Positions 43,172-52,328 of a DNA stretch of 64,000 bases are shown piece by piece; position 1 is the first letter of the stretch, and each line of letters begins with the position of its first letter. Source of the DNA: an uncultured Ruminococcus sp. (GTDB lineage Bacteria; Bacillota; Clostridia; Oscillospirales; Ruminococcaceae); assembly GCA_949291125.1 (NCBI GenBank), contig CASEUJ010000038.1:1-64000 (forward strand), given 5' to 3'. Position numbers and translations under genes: made by a program. The notes below the pieces were generated by a model. That model saw only the letters and a list, made by a program, of their open reading frames with translations, ran no database searches and was not told where the DNA came from.

Positions 43172-44190
43172 ATCTGTATCACCTCAAATCCTGCCGCACG
43201 AATCAGGCGGTTATAGACTGCGAGTCCGACACCCTCTCGGCTTGGCGCATGGACATAGACATGTGCCGCCCCGAGGTCATCGAGGTCGCGCAGTCTTGCA
43301 AAAATCTGCTGTGCCTGTTCCGATCCGGAATTTCCGTATGTCAAACACGGTACACCTGGGATCCGACCGGCTTCATCAAAGACCAGCGCGAAAACGCCGG
43401 GGCGGGCATGCTGTCGTACAAAGTTTTCAAACGCGATCTGCGTCCCTTCGACAAGCGTGACGTTTGCACGGGGGGCATAGTGTTGATACTTCATACCGGG
43501 CGAACGCACGATTTGCCCCTGTTCCACACCGTGTAAAATTGCCGGGTCGAGAATAACCGTTTTGGCATATGATTCAAGCATTTGCTTTGTCACATAGCCC
43601 GGACGCAGAATGCGCACAGTATCGTCATTTTCAAACGCAATGACGGTAGATTCCACGCCGACGTCACATTTACCGCCATCGAGCACAGCTGCGATTTTGC
43701 CCTCCATATCGCGCATGACATGCTCTGCTGTCGTTGGGCTCGGATAGCCTGAACGGTTTGCCGATGGTGCTGCAAGCGGTGTGCCGGAGAGCAGGATCAG
43801 TGCACGTGCCACCGGGTGTGCAGGCATGCGGATCCCGACGGTGTCCAGACCGCCGGAAGTCACATCTGGGATCGCCGTTTGCTTCGGAAGGATCATCGTC
43901 AGTGGTCCCGGCCAGAAATGATCTGCCAGTTTTTGGGCAAGCGCCGGTACAGTTTTCGCAACGGTTTCCAGCTGACAGAGCTGCGCAATATGTACGATCA
44001 GCGGGTTATCCGCCGGACGTCCTTTTGCCGCAAAGATCTGCCGAACGGCCTGTTCATTGCGCGCATCTGCCGCAAGACCATAGACAGTTTCGGTGGGAAT
44101 CCCCACGACCTGTCCGCTTTGCAACAGCTGTGCCGCTTCGATCAGATCTGCCGCACAATCTGTGAGTAATTTTGTTTCCACAATGTTCAC
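43168..44190 (-). CDS. Threonylcarbamoyl-AMP synthase (Sua5/TsaC type)
   Basis: The protein makes the precursor for t6A modification of tRNA from threonine, bicarbonate and ATP. At 340 residues it is the longer Sua5 form, with an N-terminal YrdC domain ([38 protein letters not shown]) and a C-terminal Sua5 domain after about residue 215 ([11 protein letters not shown]). It overlaps prfA and coaE by 4 nt each. Confidence 0.94.
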   Translation of the reverse strand: MNIVETKLLTDCAADLIEAAQLLQSGQVVGIPTETVYGLAADARNEQAVRQIFAAKGRPADNPLIVHIAQLCQLETVAKTVPALAQKLADHFWPGPLTMILPKQTAIPDVTSGGLDTVGIRMPAHPVARALILLSGTPLAAPSANRSGYPSPTTAEHVMRDMEGKIAAVLDGGKCDVGVESTVIAFENDDTVRILRPGYVTKQMLESYAKTVILDPAILHGVEQGQIVRSPGMKYQHYAPRANVTLVEGTQIAFENFVRQHARPGVFALVFDEAGRIPGVPCLTYGNSGSEQAQQIFARLRDLDDLGAAHVYVHAPSREGVGLAVYNRLIRAAGFEVIQI

Positions 44191-45269
44191 GCCTCTTCCT
44201 GTTGTCCTGCAAGCAGCCTTGCCATTTCGTCTGCTGTGGCGAGTGCATCCAATACTTCATCCAGATTTCCGTTCATAATGTCATCGAGCCGGTACAGCGT
44301 CAGCCCAATGCGGTGATCGGTCATGCGCCCCTGTGGGAAGTTATAGGTGCGGATACGCTCTGAGCGATCTCCTGTTCCGACCTGCATCTTTCGTTCGGAT
44401 GCAATTTTGTCGTTCTGTTCCCGGAGCATCTGTTCATAGAGCCGTGAGCGCAGGATCTTCATCGCTTTGTCCTTGTTTTTATATTGGCTGCGCTCATCCT
44501 GACATTCGACGACGACGCCGGTTGGCAGGTGAGTAATGCGTACGGCGGACTCTGTCTTATTGATATGCTGTCCGCCTGCACCGCTTGCACGGAATACGTC
44601 AATGCGCAGATCCGCCGGATTGATCTCGACTGAAACTTCATCTGCTTCTACGAGTACAGCCACGGTAACTGTGGAGGTGTGGATGCGTCCCTGTGATTCC
44701 GTTTCCGGAACACGCTGGACACGATGCACGCCGCTTTCATATTTGAGTCGGGAATATGCTCCTTCTCCTATGATCGAAAAGCTGATCTCCTTGAATCCGC
44801 CGAGCTCTGTTTCATTTGCGCTGAGCACTTCCTGTTTCCACCCCTGGGATTCGGCATACATCGTATACATCCGATAGAGCGACCCCGCAAACAGCGAAGC
44901 TTCCTCGCCGCCGGCACCGCCGCGGATCTCAATGATGACATTGCGGTCGTCATCCGGGTCCTTTGGCAGCAGCATACGCCGCAGCTGATGTTCGAGCGTT
45001 TCCATCTTCTCCTTGCTGTCTGTATATTCTGCCTGTGCCATTTCTTTGAGTTCTTTATCGGATTCTTCCGAAGACAGAAGCTGTTTTGCTTCCGAAAAGT
45101 CTTGTGCGGCATGTTGGTAGGCATGATATGTTTCCATGATCGGTTCCAAGTGCTTGTATTCGCGCATTAGTTCGGCATACTGCCGGTTGTCCGCGATCAC
45201 TTCGGGATCCGTCATCTTTTCCTGCATGGTCAGGAAATTTTCTTCCATTTGCCGCAATTTTTCGAGCAT
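44187..45269 (-). CDS. prfA: Peptide chain release factor 1
   Basis: RF1 terminates translation at UAA and UAG. The 360-residue protein carries the GGQ loop in [19 protein letters not shown], a normal N-terminal coiled domain and the [12 protein letters not shown] region. The usual prmC gene for GGQ methylation is not adjacent. It lies in an operon with DUF951 upstream and tsaC and coaE downstream. Confidence 0.97.
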   Translation of the reverse strand: MLEKLRQMEENFLTMQEKMTDPEVIADNRQYAELMREYKHLEPIMETYHAYQHAAQDFSEAKQLLSSEESDKELKEMAQAEYTDSKEKMETLEHQLRRMLLPKDPDDDRNVIIEIRGGAGGEEASLFAGSLYRMYTMYAESQGWKQEVLSANETELGGFKEISFSIIGEGAYSRLKYESGVHRVQRVPETESQGRIHTSTVTVAVLVEADEVSVEINPADLRIDVFRASGAGGQHINKTESAVRITHLPTGVVVECQDERSQYKNKDKAMKILRSRLYEQMLREQNDKIASERKMQVGTGDRSERIRTYNFPQGRMTDHRIGLTLYRLDDIMNGNLDEVLDALATADEMARLLAGQQEEA

Positions 45270-45359
45270 TTCCGTTTTCCGCCTTTCTTTGGAATCCTCT
45301 CATGAAGACCCCAGCACGACAGATCACCGGCAAAACATGCGGCGACAGATCGATCGGGG

Positions 45360-45572
45360 TCAGGTCTGGTGATGTGGATTCTCTGTTTCAGAAATATTTC
45401 GTGTGATCTGTTTGATATACCGTTCAATTTTATTGCGCGGCACCATAAATTCTCTGCCGCATCCGGTACACCGGAGTTTGAAATCCATCCCGGCGCGGAT
45501 CACATACATGGTTCTTGCGCCACATGGATGCGGCTTTTTCATTGTCAGTATATCTGCCGGCCGGACATCCAT
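45360..45572 (-). CDS. DUF951 family small zinc-ribbon-like protein
   Basis: The 70-residue protein has the DUF951 pattern MDVRPADILTMKKPHPCG, then LRCTGCGREFMVPR. Cys17, Cys35 and Cys38 could bind zinc or RNA. The start at 45572 has GGAGGCGG 8 nt upstream; longer forms lack this. Function is unknown; the neighbourhood is translation-related. Confidence 0.88.
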   Translation of the reverse strand: MDVRPADILTMKKPHPCGARTMYVIRAGMDFKLRCTGCGREFMVPRNKIERYIKQITRNISETENPHHQT

Positions 45573-45649
45573 TTTCCCGCCGCCTCCTTTTTGACACAAA
45601 TATCCGGCAAGCCGGAGCGTGTTGTCACATAGAATTACAATTACTGTTT

Positions 45650-45678
45650 ATTATACTCCATTTTCGGGGAAAAGGCAA
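45650..45678 (-). promoter_or_regulatory. Promoter of the DUF951-prfA-tsaC-coaE unit
   Basis: On the minus strand TTGCCT and TATAAT are separated by 17 nt. The remaining part of the 295-nt divergent gap 45573-45867 shows no other clear site. Confidence 0.7.
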
Positions 45679-45867
45679 TATTTTCGCAGAAGTTTTTTTC
45701 TGTTTGTGTAAATATAATAAATTTGAACCTTCTGAATTGGCGAAGATTCATAAATATCCGAGCCGAGTCGCCGCGCATAATCCCATCACAAGCGGCATAC
45801 AATAAAGCATCAGAAACGATTGCGGCAAAGATTCAGTTGCCTTGAAAATTCAGATCGGAGGTCTAAA

Positions 45868-46809
45868 ATGAATCAATTTTTACCGGAAGGCATGCGGATG
45901 CATACCGCCGAAAACCAAGCGGCATTACATAGTGTGGATGCCATGCGCGAGGCAATGGCGGATGGTACAATCTTAGAGGCACGCGCTGTTCTGTGTGATC
46001 ATGCGCACAACTTAATGGTACAGCTGCCTTGTATGCGCGGCTGGATCCCGCGGGAAGAAGGCGCACTCGGCATCACGGAGGGAACAACGCGGGATATTGC
46101 TCTGATTGCACGCGCTGGGAAACCGGTGTGTTTTCAGATCCAGCGGATCGAAACTGATGCATCTGGAGAACCGGTTGCCATTCTTTCCCGGCGTGCCGTC
46201 CAACAGGCTTGCTGGAATCATTATTTGTCCCTATGTCGTCCCGGCGATATTATCCCGGCTGTTGTGACGCATCTCGAACGCTTTGGTGCATTTGTTGATA
46301 TCGGCTGTGGCATTCCATCGCTTTTGCCGATCGATATGATTTCTGTTTCGCGTATTGCCCATCCTAGAGATCGGTTTCATGTCGGGATGCAGATCCGCGT
46401 AATTGTACGCCAGATCGAACCGGGACGTCTTTATTTGACCCATCGGGAACTTCTTGGCACATGGGAAGAGAATGCAGCGTTGTTTTCTGTCGGTCAGACA
46501 GTCGCAGGCATGGTGCGTTCTATCGAACCATACGGAATCTTTGTCGAGCTGACGCCGAATTTAGCCGGACTTGCCGAACCATGTGAGGATGTACGTGCTG
46601 GTCAGTGTGCAAGTGTGTATATCAAGGCGATCCTGCCGGAGAAGATGAAGATCAAGCTGAGCCTGATCGATGCGTTCCAGACCGACGACCCGCCCGCACC
46701 CATGCATTATTTTATCCAAGACACCCATATCGATCGCTGGCGTTATACCCCATCAGTATCTTCCCGTGTGATCGAAACGGTCTTTTCTCCGGAGCATTCG
46801 ATCTCGTAA
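45868..46809 (+). CDS. S1 RNA-binding domain protein
   Basis: The 313-residue protein has three S1-like OB domains. The first is at about 30-110 and degenerate, the second at about 122-195 (GDIIPAVVTHLERFGAFVDIGCGIPSLLPI), the third at about 205-275 (GQTVAGMVRSIEPYGIFVELTPNLAGLAE). It resembles the short, ribosomal S1-like proteins of Clostridia rather than full S1. It probably binds RNA on or near the ribosome. The start at 45868 follows CGGAGG. Confidence 0.82.
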   Translation: MNQFLPEGMRMHTAENQAALHSVDAMREAMADGTILEARAVLCDHAHNLMVQLPCMRGWIPREEGALGITEGTTRDIALIARAGKPVCFQIQRIETDASGEPVAILSRRAVQQACWNHYLSLCRPGDIIPAVVTHLERFGAFVDIGCGIPSLLPIDMISVSRIAHPRDRFHVGMQIRVIVRQIEPGRLYLTHRELLGTWEENAALFSVGQTVAGMVRSIEPYGIFVELTPNLAGLAEPCEDVRAGQCASVYIKAILPEKMKIKLSLIDAFQTDDPPAPMHYFIQDTHIDRWRYTPSVSSRVIETVFSPEHSIS

Positions 46810-46822
46810 CCATTGTGAATCT

Positions 46823-46863
46823 AAAAGAACGATCTTGCCATTGTCGGACAGGGTCGTTCTTTT
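46823..46863. terminator. Bidirectional terminator between S1-domain and YitT genes
   Basis: AAAAGAACGA and its exact complement form a 10-bp stem flanked by A/T runs. Confidence 0.7.
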
Positions 46864-46885
46864 GCTTTGGCATAAAGATTCGTCT

Positions 46886-47809
46886 TTATTCTTCCGCCGC
46901 AGGTGTCGTCTCGAGTTTTGATGCCGGAATGCCGGTCTTTTCCGCGATCTTTTTCTTGTGTTGATCGCTTGTTTTTTTGATGTGTTCGCCGATGATCTCG
47001 GAGATATCCGAAACGGTGATAAATGCGCTTCCGTCATATTGATCCACAATACGCCGTAGTTCCATCAGTTCCAGACGCGTCATGACGCAATACATCATGT
47101 CTTTTTTTCCACTGATCAGACCGCGTGCATCCAAAATCGTCATGGTTCTGCCAAGCCGTGCATAGATCTCTGCAGCGATCCGTTTCCCGTCGTTGCAAAT
47201 GATGATCGTTTGTTTGGCTTCGTTAAAGCCGGCTTCTACCTGATCAATCAGCTTGGATGCGATGATATAGGTCAGAAGTGACAACAGTGCGCGGTCGATG
47301 CCAAACATAAACGCTGCCACAGAAAAGATGAGCAGATTGATGATCAGGATCACTTGTCCCACAGAAATTGGCAGCTTTTTGTTCACCAGCATTGCAAGGA
47401 GTTCAGTGCCGTCCATACATGCGCCTCCCTTGATCACCATTCCGACGCCGATGCCGAGCAAAATACCACCGAACACAATCGATAACAATTCATCGTCTGT
47501 TGCCGGTTCTGCATGATGCAAAAGCATGGTGCAGACGGACAACAGCACCATGGCGTATAAGTACGAACCGGCAAAGCGCAGCCCCAGCATTTTCCAGCTC
47601 ATCAGGACAAAGGGCATGTTGAGGACAAACGTGAGGATACCCAGCATAATGCCGGTCTGGTAGTTGATCATCAGCGCGATCCCGGTGATGCCGCCATCTA
47701 ACACCAGATTTGGCATCAGGAACATTTCAAGTGCCACGCTATAGATGATCACGCCGATGGTGATCATCAAATAATGTGATCCATATTCGAGTATACTGGG
47801 TTTCTTCAT
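46886..47809 (-). CDS. YitT family membrane protein with DUF2179 domain
   Basis: The 307-residue protein has about five or six membrane segments in the first 180 residues, with family blocks NLVLDGGITGIALMIN and GVGMVIKGGACMDGTELLA. A C-terminal soluble DUF2179 domain (about 215-290) shows IICNDGKRIAAEIYARLGR and YDGSAFITVSDISEI. The transported substance is unknown. The ATG at 47809 is preferred over an upstream GTG because AAGGTG lies 8 nt before it. Confidence 0.9.
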   Translation of the reverse strand: MKKPSILEYGSHYLMITIGVIIYSVALEMFLMPNLVLDGGITGIALMINYQTGIMLGILTFVLNMPFVLMSWKMLGLRFAGSYLYAMVLLSVCTMLLHHAEPATDDELLSIVFGGILLGIGVGMVIKGGACMDGTELLAMLVNKKLPISVGQVILIINLLIFSVAAFMFGIDRALLSLLTYIIASKLIDQVEAGFNEAKQTIIICNDGKRIAAEIYARLGRTMTILDARGLISGKKDMMYCVMTRLELMELRRIVDQYDGSAFITVSDISEIIGEHIKKTSDQHKKKIAEKTGIPASKLETTPAAEE

Positions 47810-47930
47810 TGTTATCACACCTTGTAAATGAATTTTTATGCAATTCCCAAGACGTCTAAATCCGCTTTTCGTATTTGAATTATTTTGTCAAAGTAAGCTG
47901 AAATTTGTTTTCAGAAGGAACTACATTCTT

Positions 47931-47959
47931 ATTATACCTTATTTCCGGGAAAATTGCAA
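47931..47959 (-). promoter_or_regulatory. Promoter of the YitT gene
   Basis: On the minus strand TTGCAA and TATAAT are separated by 17 nt, with a leader of about 115 nt. Confidence 0.7.
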
Positions 47960-48043
47960 TCACACCTTTTCGGATTTCGCTGCATAAATTAAAATGAGAA
48001 GCAAAACGCTTCTGAATCTTTGCATTGAAAAGAGGCTGATACT

Positions 48044-48781
48044 ATGCCAAAGGTTTTTTTAAGCCCATCTACGCAGGAATGGAATCCCTATGTCGGCGGT
48101 GGTAATGAAGAACTTTATATGAACCGAATCGCCGATCGGATGGAGCCGTATCTGCGATCCAGCGGCATCACATATGTCCGTAATGATCCGGAGCGCAATG
48201 TAACTGGTGCGATCGCAGATTCGAATGCGGGTGCTTTTGATGTTCATTTAGCACTTCACAGTAACGCTGCTCCGGAAAATCTTTCGGGAAAGCTACGAGG
48301 AATTGATATCTACTATTCGCCCTATGACAAATACAGCCAGATGCTGGCGACGATTATTGCAAATAATTTTATGAGCATTTATCCGCTCCCAGATAAATGC
48401 ACCGCACGACCGACGACGACTCTTGCAGAAGTGACCCAGACAAAAGCACCAGCAGTGCTCTGCGAGATCGGTTATCATGACAATGAACAGGATGCCGATT
48501 GGATTCGCGGCAATTTAACGACAATTGCCGTCAATTTAGTTCAGTCGCTATGTGATTATTTCGGCATTCCGCTTGTCGAAGCAGGGCCGGTTTACCGCGG
48601 AACGGTCATGACAGACGGTACGACGCTAAACATCCGCCGCTTCCCATCCATGCAGGGCGAGATCATTGGATCAATTCCAAATGGTGCAGCTGTAACGGTA
48701 TACAGCCGCATTGGGAACTGGGATGTGGTATCGTACCAGGGGATCACCGGCTATGCCAGCAGCGATTTCATTGTAATATGA
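48044..48781 (+). CDS. N-acetylmuramoyl-L-alanine amidase-like protein with SH3 domain
   Basis: The 245-residue protein has an amidase_3-type domain (about 1-175) and a C-terminal SH3b domain (about 183-245). Visible are the Glu of GGGNEELYMN, the zinc-ligand His in LALHSN and the catalytic Glu in CEIGYHDN. The first zinc ligand, normally in a GHGG motif, is replaced by SPSTQ. This SPSxQ form occurs in a subset of clostridial and phage amidases. There is no signal peptide. GAGG precedes the ATG. It may act in the mother cell during sporulation or as a lysis protein; neither is shown. Confidence 0.8.
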   Translation: MPKVFLSPSTQEWNPYVGGGNEELYMNRIADRMEPYLRSSGITYVRNDPERNVTGAIADSNAGAFDVHLALHSNAAPENLSGKLRGIDIYYSPYDKYSQMLATIIANNFMSIYPLPDKCTARPTTTLAEVTQTKAPAVLCEIGYHDNEQDADWIRGNLTTIAVNLVQSLCDYFGIPLVEAGPVYRGTVMTDGTTLNIRRFPSMQGEIIGSIPNGAAVTVYSRIGNWDVVSYQGITGYASSDFIVI

Positions 48782-48803
48782 AAGCAAGACTTTTTAGAAA
48801 TAC

Positions 48804-48832
48804 TTGCATTTCCAGTTCTCTTCGGGTATAAT
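48804..48832 (+). promoter_or_regulatory. Promoter of nadE
   Basis: TTGCAT and TATAAT are separated by 17 nt; the leader to nadE is about 180 nt. Confidence 0.75.
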
Positions 48833-48850
48833 AAAAAAGATGAAAACGCT

Positions 48851-48996
48851 TCAGGCGGAATAAAGGAAACACCGCACAAAGATCGCCTGACGGCTTTGCA
48901 CGTCATCTGCTTGTATATTTTCGCAAGAGTATTCATCTGACGAAAAATTGACGTTCGCAGAGTACATTTGGCGCACAATCTTTGTGCGGTGTCGCC
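48851..48996 (+). promoter_or_regulatory. Structured leader of nadE closed by a 15-bp perfect helix
   Basis: ACACCGCACAAAGAT (48869-48883) is exactly complementary to 48978-48992, enclosing 94 nt with smaller hairpins such as GACG/CGTC. TCAGGCG (48851-48857) can pair instead with CGCCTGA (48884-48890), or its GGCG with CGCC at 48993-48996, so alternative folds exist. The helix ends about 10 nt before the AAAGGAG site of nadE. It is not a recognised NAD+ riboswitch class as far as I can tell. Confidence 0.5.
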
Positions 48997-49021
48997 TAAA
49001 AAACAAAGGAGTGTAGAACCA

Positions 49022-50944
49022 TTGAAAGACGGATTTATCAAAATCGCTTGTATTACACCGCCGCTTCGTGTGGCGGATTGTACCTATAACGCAGATCAGA
49101 TCATCACATACGCGAATGAGGCAGCGGAAAACGGTGCAAAGCTCATTGTATTTCCGGAGTTATGCATCACCGGCTATACCTGCGGAGACCTGTTTCTGCA
49201 ACAAACGTTGTTGCGTGGTGCACTTGATGCACTTTATTGGATCTTGACGGAAACCAAAGCGCTGGAATCTGTGGTGGTGGTGGGACTGCCTCTTGCGACG
49301 GGCGGCGTACTGTATAATTGTGCTGCGGTGTGTTATGAAGGGGTATTGCTCGGAATTGTGCCGAAACAGCATATTCCCAATTACAGTGAATTCTATGAGA
49401 TGCGGCACTTTACACCGGGTCCGGATGCAGACGGAAACTGCGTCACGATCACGCTTGCACAAGAGCTTGTGTGTGTACCCTTTGGCGCAAAACAGATTTT
49501 TTCCTGTCTGGATGTGCCTGATTTTACCTTTGGTGTAGAGATTTGTGAAGACGTCTGGGTCGGCGATACGCCTTCAGTGCAGATGGCAAAAATGGGGGCT
49601 TCAATTATTGTGAATCTTTCCTGCAGCGATGAGATCATCGGGAAAGAGGATTATCGCCGCACGATCCTGAAAGCAAAGTCCGGCAGTTTGCTGTGTGCCT
49701 ATGCCTATGCCGATGCCGGGTTCGGAGAATCGACGCAGGACATGGTATTTGCAGGGCATAATCTGATCGTCGAAAACGGCACGATTCTTGCTGAATCTGC
49801 GCTGTTCCGAAGCGGCGTGCTATATGCCGATGTGGATGTCGCACGTCTGTGCGGGGAACGCCGCCGCAGCAATACGTTTGAAACAATTCCGCCGGTATGC
49901 GAAGTTTCATTCCGCATGACGCCCACGCCGACAAAGCTTTCGCGCAAGATCGATCCTTATCCATTCGTCCCGTCCGGCGATCGCGCATTGGCACAGCGCT
50001 GCGAAAAGATCCTGACATTACAGGCGATGGGTCTTGCAACGCGCCTGAAACACATCGGCTGCCGCACGGCGGTGGTCGGGCTGTCCGGCGGATTGGATTC
50101 GACGCTGGCTTTGATCGTCATGGCGCATGCGTTCCGGATCTGCGAACTGGATCCGTCCGGTATGCTTGCGGTGACGATGCCATGCTTTGGCACAACAGAT
50201 CGCACCTATCAGAATGCTTGCCGTCTGGCAGAGGCATATGGTGCAACGCTGCGGGAAATTCCGATCCAGAAAAGTGTACGCCAGCACTTTGCAGATATCG
50301 GTCATGCGGAATCTGTTCATGATGTCACCTATGAAAATGCACAGGCTCGTGAACGTACGCAGGTGTTGATGGATCTGGCGAACCAGGTAGGTGGCATTGT
50401 CATTGGCACAGGGGATCTTTCGGAGCTCGCGCTCGGGTGGGCAACATATAACGGCGATCATATGAGCATGTATGCGGTGAATGCCTCCATTCCGAAGACG
50501 CTGGTGCGCTACCTGGTATCCTATGAGGCGTCCCGTGCGGAGGATGCACTGGCGTTGGTGCTGCGCGATGTATTGGACACGCCGGTTAGTCCCGAGCTTT
50601 TGCCGCCCGAAGAAGACGGCACGATCGCACAGAAGACGGAGGATATCGTCGGGCCATACACGCTCCATGACTTCTATTTATATTATGTACTTCGTCTGGG
50701 GTTTTCTCCGCGCAAGATTTATCGTCTGGCGCAGCGTGCCTTTGCGGGCATGTATGACGATGCTGTGATCTTGAAATGGCTCAAAACGTTTTATTGGCGC
50801 TTTTTCTCTCAGCAGTTTAAGCGCAGTTGTCTGCCCGATGGCCCGAAGGTCGGCAGCGTTACGCTGTCACCGCGTGGAGATTGGCGGATGCCGAGCGATG
50901 CTTGCGTCACATTGTGGCAAAAAGAACTGGATGATCTTGGGTGA
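49022..50944 (+). CDS. nadE: Glutamine-dependent NAD+ synthetase
   Basis: This enzyme converts deamido-NAD to NAD+ with ATP and glutamine, the last step of NAD synthesis. The 640-residue protein has an N-terminal nitrilase-type glutaminase domain with the triad Glu46, Lys115 and Cys175. The C-terminal synthetase domain has the ATP motif SGGLDS (355-360) and a TGDLSELALGW block. The TTG at 49022 is chosen because AAAGGAGTG lies 9 nt upstream and the protein then starts like family members. An upstream ATG at 48968 would fall inside the leader helix. Confidence 0.95.
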   Translation: MKDGFIKIACITPPLRVADCTYNADQIITYANEAAENGAKLIVFPELCITGYTCGDLFLQQTLLRGALDALYWILTETKALESVVVVGLPLATGGVLYNCAAVCYEGVLLGIVPKQHIPNYSEFYEMRHFTPGPDADGNCVTITLAQELVCVPFGAKQIFSCLDVPDFTFGVEICEDVWVGDTPSVQMAKMGASIIVNLSCSDEIIGKEDYRRTILKAKSGSLLCAYAYADAGFGESTQDMVFAGHNLIVENGTILAESALFRSGVLYADVDVARLCGERRRSNTFETIPPVCEVSFRMTPTPTKLSRKIDPYPFVPSGDRALAQRCEKILTLQAMGLATRLKHIGCRTAVVGLSGGLDSTLALIVMAHAFRICELDPSGMLAVTMPCFGTTDRTYQNACRLAEAYGATLREIPIQKSVRQHFADIGHAESVHDVTYENAQARERTQVLMDLANQVGGIVIGTGDLSELALGWATYNGDHMSMYAVNASIPKTLVRYLVSYEASRAEDALALVLRDVLDTPVSPELLPPEEDGTIAQKTEDIVGPYTLHDFYLYYVLRLGFSPRKIYRLAQRAFAGMYDDAVILKWLKTFYWRFFSQQFKRSCLPDGPKVGSVTLSPRGDWRMPSDACVTLWQKELDDLG

Positions 50945-50998
50945 TCCGCTGGATCTGTCGCATTGTCTTGCTTTTTCAGGATACTTGTCTGAAAATAC

Positions 50999-51027
50999 TG
51001 GACAAATGGGATACTGTGTGCTATAAT
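50999..51027 (+). promoter_or_regulatory. Promoter of the phosphoglycerate mutase gene
   Basis: TGGACA and TATAAT are separated by 17 nt. The short leader has a TCGGAT/ATCCGA hairpin (51038-51065). Confidence 0.7.
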
Positions 51028-51089
51028 AGGAAACAGGATCGGATGGAGCCTAGGCGCTCGATCCGACAGGAGAGCAGGAGGCTGAATTG

Positions 51090-52313
51090 ATGAAATATCT
51101 GGTAGTATTGTGTGACGGAATGGCAGATTATCCAGTCGAGGCGCTTGGTGGGAAAACACCGCTTGCGGCGGCGGATACGCCAAATATGGATCGGCTGGCA
51201 AAAAAAGCGACGGTTGGTCTGGTAAAGACTGTTCAGGATGGGATGAAACCCGGCAGCGATGTGGCGAATCTGTCGGTGCTTGGATATGATCCAATGCAGT
51301 ATTACACCGGACGTTCGCCGCTTGAGGCGGGCAGCATTGGCATTGATATGAAGCCGACGGATGTTTCGCTGCGCTGTAATTTGGTCACACTCAGCGATGA
51401 ACCGGTTTATGAAGACCGCACTCTTTTGGATTATTGTGCGGACGACATCTCAACGGAAGAAGCACGGATCCTGATGCAGGCGGTACAGGATGCACTTGGC
51501 ACGGATACATTCCGGTTCTATACTGGCGTGGCGTATCGCCATTGTCTGATCTGGGATCACGGTACGACTGATCTTGGCGGCCTGACACCGCCGCATGATA
51601 TCACGGGTCAGCCGGTGAAGCAGTATCTGCCGCTTTGTCACAGTGAAAATGCAGCACCGCTGTATGATCTGATGGTACGTTCGTATGACGTGCTCAAAGA
51701 TCACCCGGTGAATCTGGAACGTATCCGCTGCGGTAAGCGTCCGGCAAACAGTATCTGGCTCTGGGGCGAAGGCGTGCGTGCAAATTTAGACCCATTCTTA
51801 AAAAAATACGGGCTGCATGCCTCGATGATCTCGGCCGTTGATCTGTTAAAGGGGATCGGTAAATTTTCCGGCATGCATATTGTGGAAGTAGACGGCGCGA
51901 CGGGCTATATCGACACTAATTTTGAGGGAAAGGCTGCGGCGGCGATCGAAGAATTCCGCAATGGGCAGGACTTTGTTTATATCCACGTGGAAGCACCGGA
52001 TGAATGCGGACACCGCGGCGAAGCGGAAAATAAGCGCGACGCCATTTCGCTGATCGACAAAAAGATTTTAGGACCTGTGACAGCTGCGCTGGAACAGATG
52101 GGTGATTATAAAGTGCTTGTCATGCCAGACCATGCAACGCCACTTTCGCTGAAAACACACACCAATGATCCGATTCCGTTTTTAATCTATGACAGCACCG
52201 ATCCGAAACAGGGGCCGGATGCGTTTGATGAAGCAGCTGCGAAAGCGACCGGGCTCTATCTTGACGAAGGATTTCGGATGATGCAGGATTTTGCTGCTGC
52301 ACCCCGGAGGTGA
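51090..52313 (+). CDS. Cofactor-independent phosphoglycerate mutase, archaeal (ApgM) type
   Basis: The 407-residue protein belongs to the alkaline-phosphatase-like ApgM family that interconverts 3- and 2-phosphoglycerate in glycolysis. The metal-site blocks are VLCDGMADYP, GSDVANLSVLGYDP (with the nucleophile Ser), HVEAPDECGHRGE and MPDHATP. Some homologues were annotated as homoserine kinase-like, so a second role is possible. The ATG at 51090 lies 7-8 nt after GCAGGAGG. It is followed closely by a sensor-like gene. Confidence 0.9.
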   Translation: MKYLVVLCDGMADYPVEALGGKTPLAAADTPNMDRLAKKATVGLVKTVQDGMKPGSDVANLSVLGYDPMQYYTGRSPLEAGSIGIDMKPTDVSLRCNLVTLSDEPVYEDRTLLDYCADDISTEEARILMQAVQDALGTDTFRFYTGVAYRHCLIWDHGTTDLGGLTPPHDITGQPVKQYLPLCHSENAAPLYDLMVRSYDVLKDHPVNLERIRCGKRPANSIWLWGEGVRANLDPFLKKYGLHASMISAVDLLKGIGKFSGMHIVEVDGATGYIDTNFEGKAAAAIEEFRNGQDFVYIHVEAPDECGHRGEAENKRDAISLIDKKILGPVTAALEQMGDYKVLVMPDHATPLSLKTHTNDPIPFLIYDSTDPKQGPDAFDEAAAKATGLYLDEGFRMMQDFAAAPRR

Positions 52314-52328
52314 CAAAACGCAACAACA

